Shown here: one piece after another, positions 5,768 to 6,506 of the stretch
Layout: each line of letters opens with the position of its first letter
Numbering within the stretch: the first letter of the stretch is position 1
Origin: Dehalococcoidia bacterium
GTDB taxonomy: Bacteria; Chloroflexota; Dehalococcoidia; GIF9; AB-539-J10
Assembly (NCBI GenBank): GCA_023129815.1
Contig: JAGMBH010000030.1
Span: forward strand, 1 to 6,506
Length of the DNA stretch: 6,506 nt
Direction: 5' to 3'
Notes under the pieces: generated by a model
Seen by the model: only the letters and a program-made list of their open reading frames with translations
What the model was told of the DNA's origin: nothing
Database searches by the model: none
Program-made: the position numbers and the translations under genes

Positions 5768-5939
5768 TGTTCCGAGTAATCAAGCTGAGGCTTGGTGGAC
5801 GGAGGAGCCAAACACTGGGGAAGCGGAAGCTGAAAAGTGTGAGGAACTAAAAAGCCGAGCACAAGGTAGGCGGAAGTGGAAGGGTGGGAGGTAACGGAAA
5901 CCAAGTAAGGGTGAGGTTACTCGGGACATTTTTTATTTT
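5768..5939 (+). ncRNA. Candidate structured non-coding RNA of unknown family, about 160-170 nt
   Basis: The segment lies between the two hpt genes, on the opposite strand. Its first 12 bases (TGTTCCGAGTAA, 5768-5779) pair completely, with one G-U, with TTACTCGGGACA (5917-5928). TTTTTTATTTT follows at once. Inside, CAAGC (5781-5785) can pair with GCTTG (5790-5794). ACACT (5812-5816) can pair with AGTGT (5836-5840), and this stem is capped by AGC-GGAA-GCT, a GNRA tetraloop (5822-5831). The interior is about 70 percent purine by hand count and has no ATG. I could not match it to tmRNA, RNase P, SRP, 5S or 6S RNA by their conserved motifs. Because 5' and 3' ends read TGT...ACA, a small inverted-repeat transposon relic is the main alternative, but I see no target duplication, and the promoter placement and T-tract favour an RNA gene. 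Confidence 0.6.
5917..5939 (+). terminator. Terminator-like 3' end of the candidate ncRNA
   Basis: The 3' strand of the 12-bp closing helix (5917-5928) runs straight into TTTTTTATTTT (5929-5939). The stem partner is about 140 nt upstream rather than local, so this is an unusual intrinsic terminator. Confidence 0.5.
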
Positions 5940-6065
5940 CGCCCGCAAAATTTCCACTGCTTCTATAATTCCTTTCTTGTTAAATATTAACGGTGAAATT
6001 CTCGCTCGTCGGCATCGTCTCGCACTTGAGAAAGGAAAATTCGTCGGGAGCTAAAATTCAGGGTG
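5940..6065. other. AT-rich gap after hpt copy 2 with short repeats
   Basis: No gene is seen here. The stretch holds a small palindrome GTTAAATATTAAC (5979-5991). TTCCTTTCT (5969-5977) is complementary to AGAAAGGAA (6029-6037). Two related direct motifs, GAAATTC...TCGTCGG (5995-6012) and GAAAATTCGTCGG (from about 6035), are also present. This could be the 3' untranslated region of hpt copy 2, but no T-tract terminator is visible on the minus strand. Confidence 0.35.
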
Positions 6066-6506
6066 CTATAATTTATCCTCTTTAATTAACTCAGCGCGGA
6101 GGATGCCGATAAAGGGCAAATTACGATATTCCCCCTTGTAATCCAAACCATAGCCAACTACAAACTCATCAGGAATTTCAAAGCCTATATAGTCGAGAGG
6201 AACATTTATCAATCGGCGCGCTCCCTTATCGAGTAAGGTGCAAACACGAAGACTGGCTGGGTTGTGAGCTAAAAGGTGGCCAAGAACATAATTTAGCGTC
6301 ATGCCTGTATCTACAATATCCTCAACCATTAATACGTGTTGCCCAGTTATGCTGCTATCAAGGTCTTTCGTTATTTTGACCACCTGGCCATCGTCACCAC
6401 CATAGTACGAGATGGCCATAAAATCGACTGTGACCGGCAGAGAAAGGTGTTGCATCAGGTCAGCCATGAAGCAAATGACTCCCTTTAAAATACCGACCAT
6501 GACCAG
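6066..6506 (-). CDS. hpt: Hypoxanthine phosphoribosyltransferase, copy 2, 5' end cut off by window edge
   Basis: The reading frame enters from the right edge (codons LV precede the first internal ATG at 6500), so the true start lies outside the window. That internal Met sits inside the conserved PRPP loop LVMVGILKG and is not a start. About 147 codons are present. They include VEDIVDTGMT, the PRPP motif with the catalytic Asp, LLDK with the purine-contact Lys, and PDEFVVGYGLDYKGEYRNLPFIGIL, the closest match to the usual Hpt C-terminal consensus. The protein ends with a short charged tail (IKEDKL) before TAG. It is clearly paralogous to the gene at 5137-5664 but well diverged, which suggests an old duplication or separate origins. 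The two may differ in preference among hypoxanthine, guanine and xanthine; the sequence does not decide this. Confidence 0.93.
   Translation of the reverse strand: MVMVGILKGVICFMADLMQHLSLPVTVDFMAISYYGGDDGQVVKITKDLDSSITGQHVLMVEDIVDTGMTLNYVLGHLLAHNPASLRVCTLLDKGARRLINVPLDYIGFEIPDEFVVGYGLDYKGEYRNLPFIGILRAELIKEDKL

Noticed and set aside
5768..5928. MITE with TGT...ACA terminal inverted repeats
   Set aside because: It remains the main alternative, but no target duplication is visible, and promoter, start site and T-tract all match the same boundaries as an RNA gene.
5768..5939. Known housekeeping RNA (6S, SRP, RNase P, tmRNA)
   Set aside because: The end-pairing and size recall 6S RNA, but the interior is strongly purine-biased and cannot form a rod. 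The SRP domain IV, RNase P and tmRNA signature motifs were not found by eye. A covariance-model scan would settle it.
5665..6065. Purine riboswitch controlling hpt-ade
   Set aside because: The structured segment lies on the strand opposite to hpt and ade, has its own promoter and T-tract, and lacks a recognisable purine-aptamer three-way junction core.
6066..6500. Short 144-aa Hpt starting at ATG 6500
   Set aside because: That Met is inside the conserved PRPP loop and the frame continues to the window edge, so the gene is cut by the edge, not naturally short.

Overview
This is a bacterial chromosomal window of housekeeping genes interrupted by several families of short repeats. It shows an RsmG/ThyX pair, a single-chain (alpha2-type) glycyl-tRNA synthetase, purine-salvage genes, a free-standing four-helix-bundle (S23-like) gene, and REP-like repeats of the 'GTCATTCTGAG...' and 'GTCATTGCGAG...' kinds. 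I take this to suggest an anaerobic, possibly Dehalococcoidia-like Chloroflexota genome. That placement is an inference from gene content and repeat style, not something the sequence proves.

Layout. Bases 1-611 (minus) hold the N-terminal ~200 codons of rsmG, which runs off the left edge. thyX (654-1247, minus) lies just upstream of it, probably in the same transcript. A 125-aa four-helix-bundle gene (1344-1721, minus) is bracketed by two inverted arrays of a 7-nt GACT/AGTC repeat; its stop codon lies inside one array, so gene and repeats look like one cassette. glyS (1902-3248, plus) has its own ribosome binding site. The glyS-ade gap (3249-3408) is built almost entirely of repeats. The adenine deaminase gene ade (minus, stop at 3409) carries two repeat copies inside its reading frame. 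hpt (5137-5664, minus) sits directly upstream of ade, in the same frame and separated by one TAA. A second hpt paralogue (6066 to beyond 6506, minus) lies further upstream and is cut by the right edge.

The most unusual part is the 401-base gap between the two hpt genes. It contains, on the plus strand, a near-consensus extended -10 promoter. About 7 nt downstream begins a ~160-nt purine-rich segment whose first and last 12 bases are complementary, followed at once by a T-rich tract. I read this as an independently transcribed structured non-coding RNA, which I could not assign to a known family by eye.

Working together: Ade converts adenine to hypoxanthine and Hpt joins hypoxanthine to PRPP to make IMP, so hpt-ade is a two-step adenine-to-IMP salvage unit. 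ThyX makes dTMP. RsmG and GlyS belong to translation.
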